Counted from the first letter of the stretch, positions 6,302 through 14,555 are shown. The stretch: 14,555 bases of DNA from Methanobacteriota archaeon (GCA_018899795.1 JAHIHJ010000264.1:1-14555), one strand, 5' to 3'. Translations and numbers: made by a program. The notes: generated by a model from the sequence alone, not told the origin.

Positions 6302-6324
6302 TATTTTAGTACCAGAGACACACC

Positions 6325-7608
6325 ATGACCACACTCGACCCCTGGGGCGCAGTCAAAATAGACAATTATTCAAAATTGTTCGATGAGTTCGGGATATCGA
6401 AGTTCGATGAGCTTCTCGGACAGATAAAGAACCCGCACAGATACATGCGCAGGCACATCATTTTCGGGCACAGGAGCTATGATTCCGTGCTTGAAGCGAT
6501 GCTCTCAGGAAAGCCCTTTGCAGCCATGAGCGGCTTTATGCCTTCAGGACATGCGCATCTGGGGCATAAGATGGTGATGGAAGAGATCATCTGGCACCAG
6601 CAGCAGGGCGGGGATGCGTTCCTTGCTATCGCTGACATGGAAGCGCATGCGGTCAGGGGCAAGACCTGGAAGGAATGCAGGGAATACGGCATCGAAGAAT
6701 ACATCCTTAGCGCTATTGCATTCGGTCTTGAGCCGGGAGCGCATATTTATTTCCAGTCAGGTTCGGAGTCAGTGAAATCACTTGCTTTTGAACTCGGCAT
6801 CAAGGCGAACCTGTCAGAGCTTTCAGCCATATACGGCTTCAACGGTGAAACGAACATCGCCCACATGGTGAGTGCGCTTACCCAGAGCGCGGACATACTC
6901 AACCCCCAGTCCGAGGAATTCGGAGGACCAAAGCCGGTTGTAATTCCGGTGGGCGCAGACCAGGACCCGCACATAAGGCTGACGAGGGGACTTGCATATA
7001 AGGTCAATATGTTCATCGTGGAGGAAAGGCAGGAGGGAGAGAAAAAATACATAAGCGTACGCGGCAAAGCGGCGCCGAAAGAAGCCCTCAAGGAGATCGC
7101 AAAACGCACAGGAGGCAAGCTTTACGAGGAGCACGTAGATGTTTTCAGGGGAAGTCTTGCTGAAGTAGGAACTGCTGTCAGGGAAGTGGAATTGAAATAT
7201 GGAGGTTACGCTTTCATGCCTCCCGCATCCACATACCATAAGTTCATGACTGGATTGCAAGGTGGCAAGATGTCAAGCAGCATCCCTGAGAGCTACATCG
7301 CGCTCACGGACAAGCCTGAGGACGGCGCAAAGAAAGTGATGCGAGCAAAGACAGGCGGCAGGGTCACTGTTGAGGAACAGAAAAAACTCGGCGGAGAACC
7401 TGATAAGTGCACGGTGTATGAATTATTGGTTTACCATCTTGTCGAGGATGACAATGAACTCATGGAGGTCTATAAGGAATGCGTTGGCGGCACGCGAGCG
7501 TGCGGGAACTGCAAGAAATATGCGGGTGAGCTTATGAGCAGGTTCCTGAAAGAGCATCAGGAGAAAAGGGAGATGGCGCGGGAGAGGTTGGGAGAGTTCG
7601 GACTTTAG
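6325..7608 (+). CDS. trpS: Tryptophanyl-tRNA synthetase (archaeal type)
   Basis: This class I aminoacyl-tRNA synthetase of 427 aa charges tRNA-Trp with tryptophan in the cytosol. The ATP-binding HIGH-type motif is PSGHAHLGH (73-81) and the KMSKS-type loop is KMSSS (315-319). The GADQDPHIR block (210-218) is the conserved mid-domain signature of the archaeal/eukaryotic TrpRS branch. A basic insert (about 232-290, from [10 protein letters not shown] to around VELKYGG) lies between them. A CGNC pair near the C-terminus (C393, C396, preceded by C386) could form a small metal site, a feature I recall from archaeal TrpRS. The ATG start fits the N-terminal DPWG block of the family. It has its own promoter and a 66- to 90-base gap to the next gene. 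Confidence 0.95.
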   Translation: MTTLDPWGAVKIDNYSKLFDEFGISKFDELLGQIKNPHRYMRRHIIFGHRSYDSVLEAMLSGKPFAAMSGFMPSGHAHLGHKMVMEEIIWHQQQGGDAFLAIADMEAHAVRGKTWKECREYGIEEYILSAIAFGLEPGAHIYFQSGSESVKSLAFELGIKANLSELSAIYGFNGETNIAHMVSALTQSADILNPQSEEFGGPKPVVIPVGADQDPHIRLTRGLAYKVNMFIVEERQEGEKKYISVRGKAAPKEALKEIAKRTGGKLYEEHVDVFRGSLAEVGTAVREVELKYGGYAFMPPASTYHKFMTGLQGGKMSSSIPESYIALTDKPEDGAKKVMRAKTGGRVTVEEQKKLGGEPDKCTVYELLVYHLVEDDNELMEVYKECVGGTRACGNCKKYAGELMSRFLKEHQEKREMARERLGEFGL

Positions 7609-7689
7609 GTTCACTGGACTATTAGAAAGTTCCATGCTACCAAAATTATATTAACTCGGGAGACACAATAATCAGTGGATGCATACATC

Positions 7690-7694
7690 GGAGG
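7690..7694 (+). promoter_or_regulatory. GGAGG ribosome binding site deciding the start at 7699
   Basis: GGAGG lies 4 bases before an in-frame ATG at 7699, which favours this start over the upstream GTG at 7675. The upstream GTG also has a GGGAG about 12-14 bases ahead, so the longer form is not excluded. Confidence 0.45.
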
Positions 7695-7698
7695 AATA

Positions 7699-7941
7699 AT
7701 GGTACGATTAGAAAGACACGGAGATTCCTATGTCCTTGTCACAGGTACATCACAAAGACCGGATATCGGCGTACTTATCAGCGCCCTGTCCGAGCTTTCG
7801 AAACCCTCTCCTGACACGGCAAAGATCAGGGACGGGATTCAATATCTTGACAACTGCGGCGGAGCGGATTTCAGGAAAGAGATAAGGACGATACTTCAAA
7901 ATGCCGTGGATAACAGGGGCATGACCGTCATAGATTTATAG
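7699..7941 (+). CDS. Small hypothetical protein downstream of trpS
   Basis: The protein is 80 aa from the ATG (88 aa from the alternative GTG at 7675). It begins MVRLERHGDSYVLVTGTSQ, a likely beta strand pair, followed by two helices (IGVLISALSELSK and RKEIRTILQNAVDN) and a short strand end (GMTVIDL). It is soluble, with one cysteine and no catalytic motif. I do not recognise the family. Its location 90 bases after trpS on the same strand makes co-transcription possible, but a functional link to tryptophan charging is not implied. Confidence 0.62.
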   Translation: MVRLERHGDSYVLVTGTSQRPDIGVLISALSELSKPSPDTAKIRDGIQYLDNCGGADFRKEIRTILQNAVDNRGMTVIDL

Positions 7942-8064
7942 GTAGTCTACTACAAATCATGACCTGTCTGTATTAATTGAATTTGATGAGTAACGATTTC
8001 ATAAAAACGAGACGCAAAGAGACGTTATCACGAGAAATAATATTACCTTGTCCTTTTAAATCCC

Positions 8065-9363
8065 TTAAAAATGAACGGATGTTATGATGATCCCCCAGAT
8101 GATTATTACTGCTATTCCGAGAGAAATAAATCTGGTGAAGGTCTTCGTTATTAATTCGGTAAGTTCAGGCTGACCTGACCATCTCACAATAATTATCTTT
8201 GTTCCTGTGCTCATGATACCTGCAAGCACTGCTGTCAGGGCGGCTGTGGCAGGGGGAATGTGACCGCTTACCGCAAGCGTCACGACTGAAGCCGTGACTA
8301 CAGCGCTGCTCACAAAACCTCCAAGCGCTGTAGCGTACACACCGGCAGCGCCAGCATATCTGTTTGCGAACGTAGCGAAAATAGACAGCGCCGCAAAACC
8401 AAAACCGAATTTCATGGCAGAAGAGAGAGCAAAAGGCGAATCCAGTTTTATTGTCTCGTTCACAGGTGTCCCATTCCTCGATCTTATTAAGGCAGCCACG
8501 GCAAATGATGTGATCACGATCTGAGGCGGCGCCATGAGCAGGAACACCCTGCCGCTCGGGTCAACTATCAGCGCAATGAGCAGATTCCTCACCAGCATTG
8601 AGGCGTTTGACAGGATGATGCCGGTGAAGCTTGATTCTACAAGTTCGCTCTTTTCTTTCGCCATTGCTGCGATCGCGCCTGTGGTTGCTTCGCTGTTCAC
8701 CACACCCCCCAGCAGTCCAGAGAGCGGGATCCCGTATCTTGTCCCGAATTTTTTCATCGAGATAAAACTTATGAAGCTGATCGTGGACACCACTATCACT
8801 ATCAGGAGCACCCATCTCGGATTGATGACGCCCATGAACATTTCATCAGGCGTCACAGGGTACAGTATGAAGACCACTGCCAGAAAACGTACTGCGCTCT
8901 GTATCTCAATATCCGTGAGGTCTGTGGCAAAAGAATGAAGATGTCGTTTTTCCGCGAGCAGCAGCGTTATCACGACCGCCCCGGCAATGGCTATCATGTA
9001 CTGGTTGTGGGCAATGAAAACCCCCAGCAGGAAAGTGCAGAACAGGGCGATAGGACCTGTTATCCCGGGCTGGTTAAGAGTTATGTTCTTGGCATAAACG
9101 TATATCGCGGAAACTATCCCAAAAAACGCAAGGGATACTAGAAGAATACCTGTATTGACCGTGAGGGCGAGGTAAGCCGAGATCATCCCGGCGATACTGG
9201 CGATGGTGAACGAGCGGACGCCTGCTATCAGTTTGATACCTTCCCTGCGCCTGTGCTCCCGTTCGATGCCGATAAGTATGCCGATGAGCGCTGATAGCAC
9301 AAGTTTCTGGAAGAAATCCATGTTCACGCTCATGTCGCCAAGGGAAGATGGTATCAGGTCCAT
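8065..9363 (-). CDS. MgtC/SapB family membrane protein with DUF4010 domain
   Basis: This polytopic membrane protein has 432 aa. The N-terminal MgtC/SapB domain (about 18-140) shows the signature GILIGIEREHRRREG with GVRSFTIASIAG. The C-terminal DUF4010 domain (about 180-425) contains GLLGGVVNSEATTGAIA (216-232) and a second, similar TALGGFVSSAVVTASV (345-360), suggesting internal duplication. About 11-12 hydrophobic segments are visible. MgtC proteins are linked to Mg2+ or phosphate homeostasis in bacteria. The archaeal two-domain form is uncharacterised, and a transporter or channel-like role is only inferred. Starts at M11 and M15 are possible, but the TATA box at 9387-9396 fits the first ATG. 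It is divergent from gpmI and convergent with the small gene after trpS. Confidence 0.87.
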   Translation of the reverse strand: MDLIPSSLGDMSVNMDFFQKLVLSALIGILIGIEREHRRREGIKLIAGVRSFTIASIAGMISAYLALTVNTGILLVSLAFFGIVSAIYVYAKNITLNQPGITGPIALFCTFLLGVFIAHNQYMIAIAGAVVITLLLAEKRHLHSFATDLTDIEIQSAVRFLAVVFILYPVTPDEMFMGVINPRWVLLIVIVVSTISFISFISMKKFGTRYGIPLSGLLGGVVNSEATTGAIAAMAKEKSELVESSFTGIILSNASMLVRNLLIALIVDPSGRVFLLMAPPQIVITSFAVAALIRSRNGTPVNETIKLDSPFALSSAMKFGFGFAALSIFATFANRYAGAAGVYATALGGFVSSAVVTASVVTLAVSGHIPPATAALTAVLAGIMSTGTKIIIVRWSGQPELTELITKTFTRFISLGIAVIIIWGIIITSVHF

Positions 9364-9386
9364 GTTTGTAAATTATTCGTTTTATT

Positions 9387-9396
9387 TTTATAAATA
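9387..9396 (-). promoter_or_regulatory. TATA box for the MgtC/DUF4010 gene
   Basis: The minus strand reads TATTTATAAA, centred about 28 bases before the ATG at 9363, which fits a leaderless archaeal transcript. No Shine-Dalgarno is present. Confidence 0.45.
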
Positions 9397-9449
9397 CTTA
9401 TTGTCAAATATAGATAACTTCATACGCTTTTGAAAACTATTCAGCACAA

Positions 9450-10973
9450 ATGATCAAAAAAAGACCTGTACTGCTCATGATACTCGATGGGTACGGCATG
9501 AACAATAACAAAGAAGGGAATGCCATAGCAGCGGCAAGAACTCCTAACATGGACAGGCTTTTTTCAACATACCCGCACTGTGAGCTTGGATCATCGGGTG
9601 AATCAGTTGGACTTCCCGAAGGACAGATGGGGAATTCAGAGGTCGGGCACCTCAATATCGGCGCAGGAAGGGTCGTTTACCAGGACCTGACAAAGATAAC
9701 AAAAGCGATACGCGAAGGCGAATTCAAGAAGAACAGGGCACTTCTTGATGCCCTGAAGAATGTAAAAAGCAAAGGTTCATCCCTTCATCTTATGGGGCTT
9801 CTTTCAGATGGCGGAGTACACAGCCACATCTCCCACCTGTATGCGCTCCTTGCGCTGGCAAAAGAGCAGGGTATCACCAGAGTATATGTTCATGCTTTCC
9901 TTGACGGCAGGGACGTTCCCCCGAAAAGCGCTCTTAACTATATTGCAGATGCGCAAATCAAGATGAAAGAACTAGGCGGCGAATTCGCCACGATATCAGG
10001 CAGGTATTATGCAATGGACAGGGACAAACGATGGGAGAGAGTGGAAAAGGCATATGATGCCATGACAGGCGGCAAAGGGGATACCGCAGAGAGTGCAGCA
10101 AGCGCAGTGAAGAACGCATACGAGCGCGGGGAGACTGATGAGTTCGTCATTCCGACTGTCATAATGAGGAACAAAAAACCCGTATCCCTGATATGTGATA
10201 ATGATTCTGTTATATTTTTTAACTTCCGCTCTGACCGTGCCCGCGAGATAACCCGGGGATTTATTGATGATGATCTCAAAGGTTTCGATCGAAAATCATA
10301 TCCAAAGATCAATTTTGTATGCCTGACCCAGTATGATGAGACATTTAATGTCACTATTGCATTCCAGCCTGAGCCGCTAAAGAATATCTTTGCAGAAGTC
10401 CTTTCCAATCATCATTTAAAGCAGCTGCGGATCGCCGAGACAGAGAAGTATGCCCATGTCACGTTCTTTTTTAACGGCGGAGTGGAGAAGCCCGTGCCTG
10501 GTGAAGACAGGATGCTCATCCCCTCTCCAAAGGTTGCGACATACGACATGCAGCCTGAGATGAGCGCATTCCCTGTGACGGACAAAGCGGTGAAAGCTAT
10601 AGCATCAGGAAAATACGACGTAATTATCCTGAATTATGCAAATTGTGACATGGTAGGTCACACAGGGGTATTTGATGCTGCTGTGAAAGCAGTGGAGACC
10701 ATAGATGCGTGCATCGGGAAAGTGTATGACTCAGTCTTACAGGCTGGCGGGCTTCTCATCATCACCGCAGACCATGGGAATGCTGAGAAGATGTGCGATG
10801 AGGCGGGAGGGATACATACTGCACATACACCCAACCCCGTGCCTTTTATGATATGCGAAAAAGGTATCAGGCTCAGGGACGGCATACTGGCAGACGTAGC
10901 CCCTACCATCCTTGAGTTGCTGGGTTTAGAAAAACCTGAAGAGATGACCGGAATGTCCATTATAGTGTCATAA
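9450..10973 (+). CDS. gpmI: 2,3-bisphosphoglycerate-independent phosphoglycerate mutase
   Basis: This iPGM of 507 aa (normal length) interconverts 3- and 2-phosphoglycerate in glycolysis/gluconeogenesis, using two Mn2+/Mg2+ ions. It belongs to the alkaline phosphatase superfamily. Metal and catalytic residues are all visible: D13 (ILDGYG), the phosphoserine S63 ([12 protein letters not shown]), H123 (DGGVHSH), R154-D155 (DGRDVPP), R185 and R191 ([12 protein letters not shown]), R260/R263 (NFRSDR), K333 ([13 protein letters not shown]), D400/H404 (NCDMVGHTG), D441/H442 (TADHGNAEK) and H459 ([10 protein letters not shown]). The bacterial-type GpmI occurs in Methanosarcinales, while many archaea use the distinct ApgM. 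The gene is divergent from the MgtC-type gene with an 86-base shared promoter region and has no clear Shine-Dalgarno. Confidence 0.96.
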   Translation: MIKKRPVLLMILDGYGMNNNKEGNAIAAARTPNMDRLFSTYPHCELGSSGESVGLPEGQMGNSEVGHLNIGAGRVVYQDLTKITKAIREGEFKKNRALLDALKNVKSKGSSLHLMGLLSDGGVHSHISHLYALLALAKEQGITRVYVHAFLDGRDVPPKSALNYIADAQIKMKELGGEFATISGRYYAMDRDKRWERVEKAYDAMTGGKGDTAESAASAVKNAYERGETDEFVIPTVIMRNKKPVSLICDNDSVIFFNFRSDRAREITRGFIDDDLKGFDRKSYPKINFVCLTQYDETFNVTIAFQPEPLKNIFAEVLSNHHLKQLRIAETEKYAHVTFFFNGGVEKPVPGEDRMLIPSPKVATYDMQPEMSAFPVTDKAVKAIASGKYDVIILNYANCDMVGHTGVFDAAVKAVETIDACIGKVYDSVLQAGGLLIITADHGNAEKMCDEAGGIHTAHTPNPVPFMICEKGIRLRDGILADVAPTILELLGLEKPEEMTGMSIIVS

Positions 10974-10977
10974 CAAT

Positions 10978-10985
10978 CTATATAC
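10978..10985 (+). promoter_or_regulatory. TATA box for the gene at 11008
   Basis: CTATATAC lies about 27 bases upstream of the ATG at 11008, directly after the gpmI stop. This suggests the next gene has its own leaderless transcript although it is close behind gpmI. Confidence 0.45.
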
Positions 10986-11007
10986 TTTTCAAAACGAATA
11001 TTATCGC

Positions 11008-12138
11008 ATGCATGCTGAGGGCGACCTGACTATTTTTAACGGCAAACTCACCATACTTATGGCTTTCAGTTCAGGTGGAGAACTGGATAAAAGCCAGATA
11101 ATTAAAATCATAGGTTCGGAAGTGGTCGCTGAAAGATGGAACAAGCCAATAGAGATTGAACGATCCGAAGGCGTGGCAGTGATCATTTCAGGCAGTGAAA
11201 AAATAACATGCAACGCGAACATATATACTGATGTTTTTATCGCAGGCGTATCTATACTGAGGACTGAGATCGAGATCAGGGACAGGATATTATTTAATGA
11301 TATTCTGGTGGCTCTCCATTCCAATACGATCATTCTGGAAGGACTTGATTTCCAGTCATTTGCTAAAAGGAGGATAAGCGAGATCCGTGAAAGGCTTAAT
11401 CCAGGAAAGAAAGTCCTGTGCTATGAGAATACAAAACGGTACACGCTCCTTAAGATCAAGGAATTTACTCCCAAGCTCGACCATACCGAACTGAAAGAAC
11501 AGTACGGAGAGGTCATTACTCGTTTCCTTTCAGGCGAGACTTCCATAAGGCCGCTGCACAGCAAGGAGATCAAAGATAAACTCTCAAATGATCTTTCATA
11601 TTATGATGAAGACCTGTTCCTTGCTTCTCCTGAGGGTGTACTGATACTTGGCTGTGATGACTACATCAAGGAATTGCGTGAATTGCTTGAGCTTACGATA
11701 TCGCTTTTGCTGTTGTTCCAGATATACGACCGCAAGATAGACCAGGAGATCACTCATGCCTTTGATGCGATAAAGAAAATGCGCAGCTCAAAAGTCTATT
11801 TCTTGACACAGGCTCCGCGCAACCTTGAAAGATCCCTGCTCAAGGTGTCCGAGATAGGGCTTGTCATACTTGACGATATCGAAGACCTTATGAATCCCCA
11901 TAAGATCACGCAGGACTGGTACTACCAGTCTGCTTACATGCGGATGCTGATCATCCATAAAGTATGGGACTTTGAAAAAGTTGTGCAGCACAAGATAGAT
12001 ACCCTGCAGGAACTCTACACTACAACAAGACATTTCTCCACAGAGCAGATAGCGATGCTACTTGAAGTGGCTATAGTGCTGCTGATATTGTGGGAAGTAG
12101 TACTTCCACTTATCCCGACGATAAAAGGATTATTTTAA
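11008..12138 (+). CDS. Possible RMD1/DUF155-like membrane-anchored protein
   Basis: This is a 376-aa protein with a soluble N-terminal part (about 1-200, mixed strands and helices), a long helical region (about 215-345), and a C-terminal hydrophobic segment (about 348-370: MLLEVAIVLLILWEVVLP) followed by a short polar tail. The order DLFLASPEG, a helical LRELLELTISLLLLFQIYDRK stretch, DWYYQSAY, a helical repeat and a TM helix at the end with an LEVxIVxLIxxEV pattern resembles the RMD1/YagE (DUF155) family, tail-anchored proteins of unclear function. The similarity is from memory and weak at the N-terminus, so the name is tentative. It follows gpmI by 34 bases with its own TATA box, and converges with the FKBP gene 13 bases away. 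Confidence 0.7.
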   Translation: MHAEGDLTIFNGKLTILMAFSSGGELDKSQIIKIIGSEVVAERWNKPIEIERSEGVAVIISGSEKITCNANIYTDVFIAGVSILRTEIEIRDRILFNDILVALHSNTIILEGLDFQSFAKRRISEIRERLNPGKKVLCYENTKRYTLLKIKEFTPKLDHTELKEQYGEVITRFLSGETSIRPLHSKEIKDKLSNDLSYYDEDLFLASPEGVLILGCDDYIKELRELLELTISLLLLFQIYDRKIDQEITHAFDAIKKMRSSKVYFLTQAPRNLERSLLKVSEIGLVILDDIEDLMNPHKITQDWYYQSAYMRMLIIHKVWDFEKVVQHKIDTLQELYTTTRHFSTEQIAMLLEVAIVLLILWEVVLPLIPTIKGLF

Positions 12139-12151
12139 ACTGATTCTAATA

Positions 12152-12832
12152 TTATTCCTGAGCTTTTGGCGCCAGCACGTCCATATTGTATCGCTCAAGA
12201 TACACGACTTCTTTGATATCTGTATTATCGATGATCTCTTTTGCGATCTGTCTCTTTGACATTAGCCATCTCTGGTTATAGGTCAACTCCGGCTCTATTT
12301 CAACTGTCGCTTTCTGGTCATTGATCTCAATTGAGAACTCTTTTCCGATATACAGGCCAAGAAGTCCTTTTACCTTTCCTTCATTATCCTCGATCTTCTC
12401 TTTTATCTCGTAATCATAAGTAATGGTCTGGCCTGCCAGGAACCTGTTAAAGTCCACCTGCACCATCCTGCCGATAGCCCGGATCACTACGCCCTGGCGC
12501 CCGTCAACCTGAACGGGCATCCCTATCTGAGGTTTATGCTCGAATTTTGTTATGGGAATTGTTTCTATAAGTTCCGGGTTCCTTACGCCAAAGGCTTTTT
12601 CGGGGGGTACGGTAACGCTGCCGGTATAACCTGTATCCTTTCCTATGAAATCCTCGTCAAGCCCCGCCACAGTGTGCCCGGCTCCAACGATAATTACGTC
12701 TCCGCCGTATTTTCCTTTCTCGTTGTAGATACCGTTGGCTTTGGCGATCTCTTCGTTCGTGGTGTCAAAGATGCGGTCGTCATTCTTTCCTGTATATGAA
12801 ACTCTGATAAAATCTCCGTTCTGGATAGTCAT
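12152..12832 (-). CDS. SlyD-like FKBP-type peptidyl-prolyl cis-trans isomerase
   Basis: This 226-aa cytosolic foldase is built as an archaeal long-type FKBP. The FKBP half is split by an insert-in-flap domain: strand GDFIRVSYTG and FDTT (about 6-25), GHTVAGLDEDFIG (52-64), PPEKAFG (76-82), the IF domain (about 85-128, with IGMPVQVDGRQGVVI), and the closing strand VDFNRFLAGQTITYDYEI (126-143). A C-terminal extension of about 80 residues follows, as known in archaeal long FKBPs. These proteins catalyse prolyl isomerisation and have chaperone activity through the IF domain. The His-rich metal tail of bacterial SlyD is absent. It is convergent with the RMD1-like gene. Confidence 0.9.
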   Translation of the reverse strand: MTIQNGDFIRVSYTGKNDDRIFDTTNEEIAKANGIYNEKGKYGGDVIIVGAGHTVAGLDEDFIGKDTGYTGSVTVPPEKAFGVRNPELIETIPITKFEHKPQIGMPVQVDGRQGVVIRAIGRMVQVDFNRFLAGQTITYDYEIKEKIEDNEGKVKGLLGLYIGKEFSIEINDQKATVEIEPELTYNQRWLMSKRQIAKEIIDNTDIKEVVYLERYNMDVLAPKAQE

Positions 12833-12868
12833 GATATTTCCTGTCTTTTTCGGCTCTGATGTACCTAT

Positions 12869-12880
12869 GGTATAAAAAAC
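12869..12880 (-). promoter_or_regulatory. TATA-like element for the FKBP gene
   Basis: The minus strand reads GTTTTTTATACC about 40 bases before the ATG at 12832, leaving a short leader. Upstream, a 10-base direct repeat ATTATAAACC (12883-12892 and 12896-12905, 13 bp apart) may offer further TATA-like sites. Which one is used cannot be decided. Confidence 0.35.
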
Positions 12881-12906
12881 TTATTATAAACCTTCATTAT
12901 AAACCA

Positions 12907-13449
12907 TCACAAACGATTTCTGAAAAACCGGGCGCTTTCAAGCGCGCCACATTTCGTTCCCTCAAATGTCACCACATTACCAGATATCTTCCGGTCATTG
13001 ATCTCAAACTCGATCACGCTTGGTTCTGACATTCTCGGGGATGTGGGGCTTCCGGGACATGCTATAAGAACATCTGACTTCTCGATCACAGGTCTGTGTA
13101 TATGCCCGAAAACGAGGACATCAGCCCCCATCTCTTTTGCCATGTACCGCGCCCCGATAGTGTCCTGGAGGGAAAGGGCTGCCTGGTGGATGAGCCCGAT
13201 CTTTATGCCTTCGATCTCTATGACCTTCCTTTCAGGCAGCATGGTTTTCAATTCAGGGTCATCCATGTTCCCATGTACTGCCTCAAGCCTGTTGATCGCG
13301 CAAAGTTCATCGTATGCTTTTTTCCTTACAAAATCGCCAGCATGAAGGATCAGGTCTGCTTTTTTCAGTCTCTCGACAAGGTCGCCGGGTAGGTGGTCCC
13401 TGATAGAGCCAAATTTTATATGCGTGTCTGAGATAGCTATTATTTTCAT
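12907..13449 (-). CDS. YfcE/MJ0936-family metallophosphoesterase
   Basis: This calcineurin-like phosphodiesterase has 180 aa. The five metal-binding blocks are present: SDTH (D8, H10), HAGDF (D39), VHGNMD (N61), GLIH (H88) and FGHIHRP (H116, H118), then CPGSPTSPR, a typical strand-end signature. Characterised relatives (MJ0936, YfcE) hydrolyse phosphodiesters such as bis-pNPP with Ni2+ or Mn2+. The physiological substrate is not known. The GLIH block is followed by Q-A-A where most relatives have G or a second conserved residue, so substrate range may differ. Its ATG overlaps the stop of the 269-aa gene (ATGA, 13446-13449), so the two are translationally coupled and probably act together. Confidence 0.9.
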   Translation of the reverse strand: MKIIAISDTHIKFGSIRDHLPGDLVERLKKADLILHAGDFVRKKAYDELCAINRLEAVHGNMDDPELKTMLPERKVIEIEGIKIGLIHQAALSLQDTIGARYMAKEMGADVLVFGHIHRPVIEKSDVLIACPGSPTSPRMSEPSVIEFEINDRKISGNVVTFEGTKCGALESARFFRNRL

Positions 13450-14255
13450 GCGTATCCGTAATCCGTGTAATTCAATTCTTTCTTTACTTCAGACAGGAAC
13501 AATTTGTAAACACCTGCAGAAAAATCTATCCATTCCTTGAAATCAGCGTTCAATTTCTTTCCAAGCGCGTCTTCCTTTTCGTTCATACTGGGCTCCCCCA
13601 GAAATTTAAGTTCATCAAGATGACTTTCAATATACCAGTAAAGCGCTGTTTCGGCAAAAGGTTTGGGGATCAGGGGGGAATTGTGAGATATATTCAGCAT
13701 GAGCGCCTGTTCCAGTCCAATCTCTTCTCTGGTAATTCCGCTCTTTTCAATGGCCCTTTTTAGGGTCTCATCACTGATATTTTTCTTTTCTTCTGGCGTG
13801 AACTTCCGGGCTTCGTTCCTGATATTCGCCTCATATATCTCTTTCTGGAGAAGCTCGTGCTGAATTGTGAACCGCAGCATGTTCTCGCTTGCTTCTTCAA
13901 GGTACTTCCTGTTAAGGGTTATTATCGAATACCAGGAGCCAAGATAATACCGCCTGTTAAGCGCTACCGCATAATCAAAGACCGACGCCATCCTGACAAA
14001 GATGCTCTGCGAGAATACTACGGCATCGGTAGATAGTAAAATTATGTTCGACGGGACTGATTTTCTGGCTGTTTCGAGCCCATTCGTCCCATAAACTGAT
14101 CCCGGGTCCTTCAGATACTGCTCGCTACGTGCGATAATTCTCTTAATTTCATGTGGCCTGAGCTGGCTCACAGAAAAAGCTATGTCTTTAGCCGCGGACT
14201 GTATCCAGAGGGTGTAATCTTCTTCGAACTCTTTTTTGGAGAGTTGTTTTTGCAT
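13446..14255 (-). CDS. Conserved-looking hypothetical protein coupled to a phosphodiesterase
   Basis: This 269-aa soluble, helix-rich protein is not assigned to a family. The N-terminal part (1-50) contains QSAAKDIAFSVSQLRPHEIKR. A likely strand (PSNIILLSTDAVVF, 68-81) follows, then aromatic helices (RRYYLGSWYSIITLNRKYLEE, 101-121), and a FTIQHELLQKEIYE segment (129-142). The HELLQ sequence resembles the zinc-protease HExxH box but lacks the second His, so a peptidase call is not supported. The rest is charged helices and an aromatic-rich end. The stop overlaps the ATG of the YfcE-type phosphodiesterase, suggesting a shared function or a stable complex. No Shine-Dalgarno precedes the ATG. Confidence 0.75.
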   Translation of the reverse strand: MQKQLSKKEFEEDYTLWIQSAAKDIAFSVSQLRPHEIKRIIARSEQYLKDPGSVYGTNGLETARKSVPSNIILLSTDAVVFSQSIFVRMASVFDYAVALNRRYYLGSWYSIITLNRKYLEEASENMLRFTIQHELLQKEIYEANIRNEARKFTPEEKKNISDETLKRAIEKSGITREEIGLEQALMLNISHNSPLIPKPFAETALYWYIESHLDELKFLGEPSMNEKEDALGKKLNADFKEWIDFSAGVYKLFLSEVKKELNYTDYGYA

Positions 14256-14272
14256 GATGGGTATTCGTAAAG

Positions 14273-14287
14273 GAGAAATAAATAGTT
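14273..14287 (-). promoter_or_regulatory. TATA-like element for the 269-aa/phosphodiesterase operon
   Basis: The minus strand reads AACTATTTATTTCTC, centred about 25 bases upstream of the ATG at 14255. This position suits a leaderless transcript for the two-gene operon. Confidence 0.3.
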
Positions 14288-14383
14288 AGTGGATAGTTTT
14301 ATTTTGGGCGCGACCTATAACAGGATTCTTGAATAATGGTAAATCCTTAGTGAAATATAAAACCGCAGATAAAGGCGCCCAGA

Positions 14384-14555
14384 GTCACGAGCCTCCAGAG
14401 TCGCGCCTCTGGAGGGCGCATACACGTATGCCCCCGCAGGGCATACGTGTATACGTCGGCTCCGAAAGCTACGCTTCTCGACTTGGTACCCACGTATGCC
14501 CTTGAGGGCATACGTGTATGCGCCCTCCAGAGGCGCGACTCTGGAGGCTCGTGAC
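14384..14555. repeat. 172-base nested palindromic element with 50-base perfect inverted arms
   Basis: The outer arms 14384-14433 and 14506-14555 are perfect reverse complements over 50 bases. Each arm contains a hairpin with stem CCTCCAGAG/CTCTGGAGG (left 14392-14415, right 14524-14547). A second pair of hairpins involves the CACGTATGCCC module: left stem 14420-14433 with 14439-14452 (14 bp, 5-base loop), right stem 14491-14501 with 14506-14516 (11 bp, 4-base loop). Both modules thus occur four times in alternating orientation. The centre (14453-14490) is unique and not coding. The element is non-coding and GC-rich compared with its AT-rich flank. The right end coincides with the window edge, so it may extend. 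It may be a MITE-like or REP-like mobile element; no terminal duplication could be checked. Confidence 0.85.

Noticed and set aside
7942..8064. Possible terminator or RNA in the 123-base convergent gap
   Set aside because: Only a 4-bp GTAG/CTAC stem and short GAGACG repeats are seen, too weak to support a named element.
13850..13880. HELLQ segment in the 269-aa protein as a zinc-protease HExxH site
   Set aside because: The second histidine is missing (Gln instead) and no third metal ligand pattern is evident.
14384..14555. CRISPR array or ordinary terminator at the right end
   Set aside because: The repeats alternate in orientation and form nested inverted arms with no regular spacers, and there is no U-tract as expected for a terminator.

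Overview
The window reads as the chromosome of a euryarchaeon of the methanogen/ANME lineage (Methanosarcinales, possibly 'Candidatus Methanoperedens'-like). The lineage is inferred from three things: a methanofuran-type tyrosine decarboxylase (MfnA), an archaeal-type tryptophanyl-tRNA synthetase, and AT-rich TATA-like boxes about 25-30 bases ahead of starts that mostly lack a Shine-Dalgarno site. No rRNA, tRNA or CRISPR array is visible.

Region 1 (about 1-3440) looks like an accessory island or the remains of an integrated element. It starts with a decayed IS5-family transposase fragment (1-226). A leftward, tightly coupled cassette follows (1596 to 394): a 65-aa Cys-containing protein, a hidden 23-aa ORF, a 185-aa protein of unknown function and a 126-aa winged-helix protein. 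A divergent promoter zone with two palindromes separates this cassette from a rightward winged-helix regulator (1735-2310). That gene runs tail to tail, with one base between, into a leftward tyrosine recombinase carrying a C-terminal zinc ribbon (2312-3439). This arrangement of integrase, regulator and small unknown genes is typical of archaeal plasmids and viruses. The far boundary and the attachment site cannot be identified here.

Region 2 (about 3500-14255) is conserved chromosomal housekeeping: mfnA (methanofuran or beta-alanine supply), a YkgJ-type Cys-cluster protein, an APC amino-acid permease, trpS, a small hypothetical gene, an MgtC/DUF4010 membrane protein, gpmI (glycolysis/gluconeogenesis), a possible RMD1/DUF155-like membrane protein, an SlyD-like FKBP prolyl isomerase, and a translationally coupled pair made of an unknown 269-aa protein and a YfcE/MJ0936-type phosphodiesterase. 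Most genes appear to have their own promoter. The only clear operons are the small-gene cassette and the 269-aa/YfcE pair. Three CGTTTRAA boxes spaced exactly 21 bp apart lie between the YkgJ-type gene and the permease and may be a regulator site.

Region 3 (14256-14555) has no gene. Its last 172 bases are a striking nested palindrome: two perfect 50-base inverted arms, each built of smaller hairpins. It ends exactly at the window edge, so its full extent is unknown. It is the most unusual structure in the window.
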